From Lineus longissimus (taxonomy: Eukaryota > Nemertea > Pilidiophora > Heteronemertea > Lineidae): a stretch of 64,000 nt of DNA. Within the stretch, counting starts at the first letter, position 1. Each line of letters begins with the position of its first letter. The translations under genes were made by a program, and so were the position numbers. The notes under the pieces are model-generated. The model did not search any database, was not told the origin of the DNA, and saw only the letters and a program-made list of their open reading frames with translations. Shown here in pieces: positions 62,701-64,000 of this stretch. The stretch covers positions 14,400,437 to 14,464,436 of the forward strand of contig NC_088313.1 of the NCBI RefSeq assembly GCF_910592395.1, written 5' to 3'.

Positions 62701-64000
62701 TGCTCAAAATCGAGTTTTCATTTTTGACCGACTCGCTCGGGATCTGACTGAATAGCGGGCATACCACGAACATGGCAGGGACCACGGACAAAGGTAACGA
62801 CAACGAAGGGTCCTGCGAATGGGCAAGTGCCCAAGCATACCCGTTTATTCTATTTAGACCAAGGGCCTAAACCCTGATTGGAGAATTGGTAATGAACAAC
62901 TCTGAAGGCCTAGTGACATGAGTCATGGGCGAAGGTTCAGTGGTGAAGCAGAAGACAGCATTCTCAAACATTTTCCCCACCATTGAATGCCCATATTGAA
63001 CACAGCAGATACTTTGGACGCTCATGTACCCTAAGATACATGGGCATGTCTTGAAATGAAAAGCACAGTGACTACCAAAGACAGACTGGTCCAAATGCTG
63101 TCCCATGTACTGGTTCCCTTATAGCTCGCCAGGGTAACAATTGTTAACCTGGTGAGTTGTTTGTGGGGACGAGGCATCCTGCCACAAGTCCCCCAAATTG
63201 GCTGGCCCTTATTGGCCCTCATATATGAACCAGACCTCGGGGCAATCATCAGAGAGAGAAGAAGAAAGGGAGCGACAGGGCCAGACCAACACTCATTTAG
63301 AAGACCTCTGGAGCAATTGTATGACAGCAATAAAGTAAAGGGAAAGCCTTTAACTAGTCTTGTCCTCTTTGAGTTGCTGGAGAATTCATACTAGGGGAAA
63401 GATATCTGCAGACAGTCGGTCAATCATCAGACCTCTGAGAGGCCGTGGATAATTCTCCCTCCAAACTGTGCCGACTGGTGGCTGGTGCACAGCGCAGTAC
63501 GTTACACCCAGGTACACGAGCTACTCCATATCCAAATATTATTTGATCGGTCAAGCCCGTCTTCGAGAGCACAGTGAGAACGAAGCTCTACCAAAGACTC
63601 GCTCACTCACTCAACTCTATATTAAAGAACACATGCAGTGACTCACCGTTTGCGACTGATGTGATGATTCTGTCTGTCACAACCACGCACGAAGACAATG
63701 TCACCGTCAGACAGTACAAAAACAGACCGTTCAAGAGCCATGCATCGAGACACCACAACCATTAGACAACAACGTATGAAAAAAAGGCAATAATATGACC
63801 ACAGTCTGTGCAACAGTGATGGAGAGTTGTCTGAATACAATGTAGTAAGGTCACAACCTCGCGATCGTCTGTCTTATAGGACTGCGTTTATAGGGTGTCA
63901 TTGTGATGAGGTGCCTGGAACTACCAATGTTGCTTGCTACGTTATGTGAAAGTGTACTGCATGAAGACCATACATCACTGCATTACCTATTGTGGTCAGA
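62701..64000. other. Unannotated flank to the window end
   Basis: No gene is supported; the open frames are under 100 codons and resemble nothing I know. A 32-bp imperfect hairpin, CTCGCCAGGGTAACAA / TTGTTAACCTGGTGAG, lies at 63124-63158. Confidence 0.45.

Noticed and set aside
63152-63394. An 80-codon frame near the window end
   Set aside because: No recognisable motif, no splice context and typical chance length.

Overview
This is nuclear DNA from an animal, most likely a marine invertebrate. It has spliced genes with GT-AG introns, metazoan gene families (ARMH3, LRP2BP, a TCF19-like FHA-PHD protein, a centrin-like EF-hand protein, CARD and Mab-21 domains), and many short interspersed repeats. 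The dispersed repeat at 48431-49575, which carries a short AGGTGAGCT hairpin and a (GTC)n tract, is of a kind I associate with lophotrochozoan genomes such as molluscs. The species cannot be fixed from the sequence.

Layout. Positions 1-7485 hold a nearly complete, very young BEL/Pao LTR retrotransposon on the minus strand, with one intact 1900-codon gag-pol frame and LTRs identical over the 350 bases visible in both copies. It has landed in the end of an older Helitron: a PIF1-like helicase tail (7486-7680) followed by a textbook Helitron 3' terminus (hairpin plus CTAG, 7731-7756). Positions 7961-12486 (+) are the downstream part of a CARD-domain gene in which every intron is phase 1; its last exon carries a frameshift. 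Convergent to it, 15301-18010 (-) is a centrin-like EF-hand gene. That gene is head-to-head, 318 bp away, with a TCF19-like gene (18329-23569, +). Next, convergent, comes LRP2BP (27985-37720, -), which is head-to-head with ARMH3/C10orf76 (coding 39646-59967, +, 19 coding exons, 703 aa).

The most interesting locus is inside ARMH3 intron 6. An uninterrupted 1192-codon gene on the opposite strand (43239-46817) encodes a long ankyrin-repeat array fused to a C-terminal Mab-21/cGAS-like nucleotidyltransferase domain. The GS motif and all three expected metal-binding acidic positions are present. This is a candidate ankyrin-fused cGAS-like receptor (cGLR), an innate immune sensor. A second striking feature is a 127-bp tandem triplication over the 3' splice site and start of ARMH3 exon 18 (58840-59192). 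It gives three competing acceptors, two of which lead into in-frame stops.

The rest is introns and intergenic DNA full of non-autonomous repeats: two TTAA-ended MITE families, a pogo-like TA-flanked MITE, a tRNA-derived SINE with a (GAA)n tail, a long-arm foldback transposon (17000-17815), a 5'-truncated LINE, several minisatellites and a 210-bp palindrome of tandem hexamers (52583-52797). All exon models are read by eye from splice signals, reading phase and family similarity; no alignment or transcript data were available.
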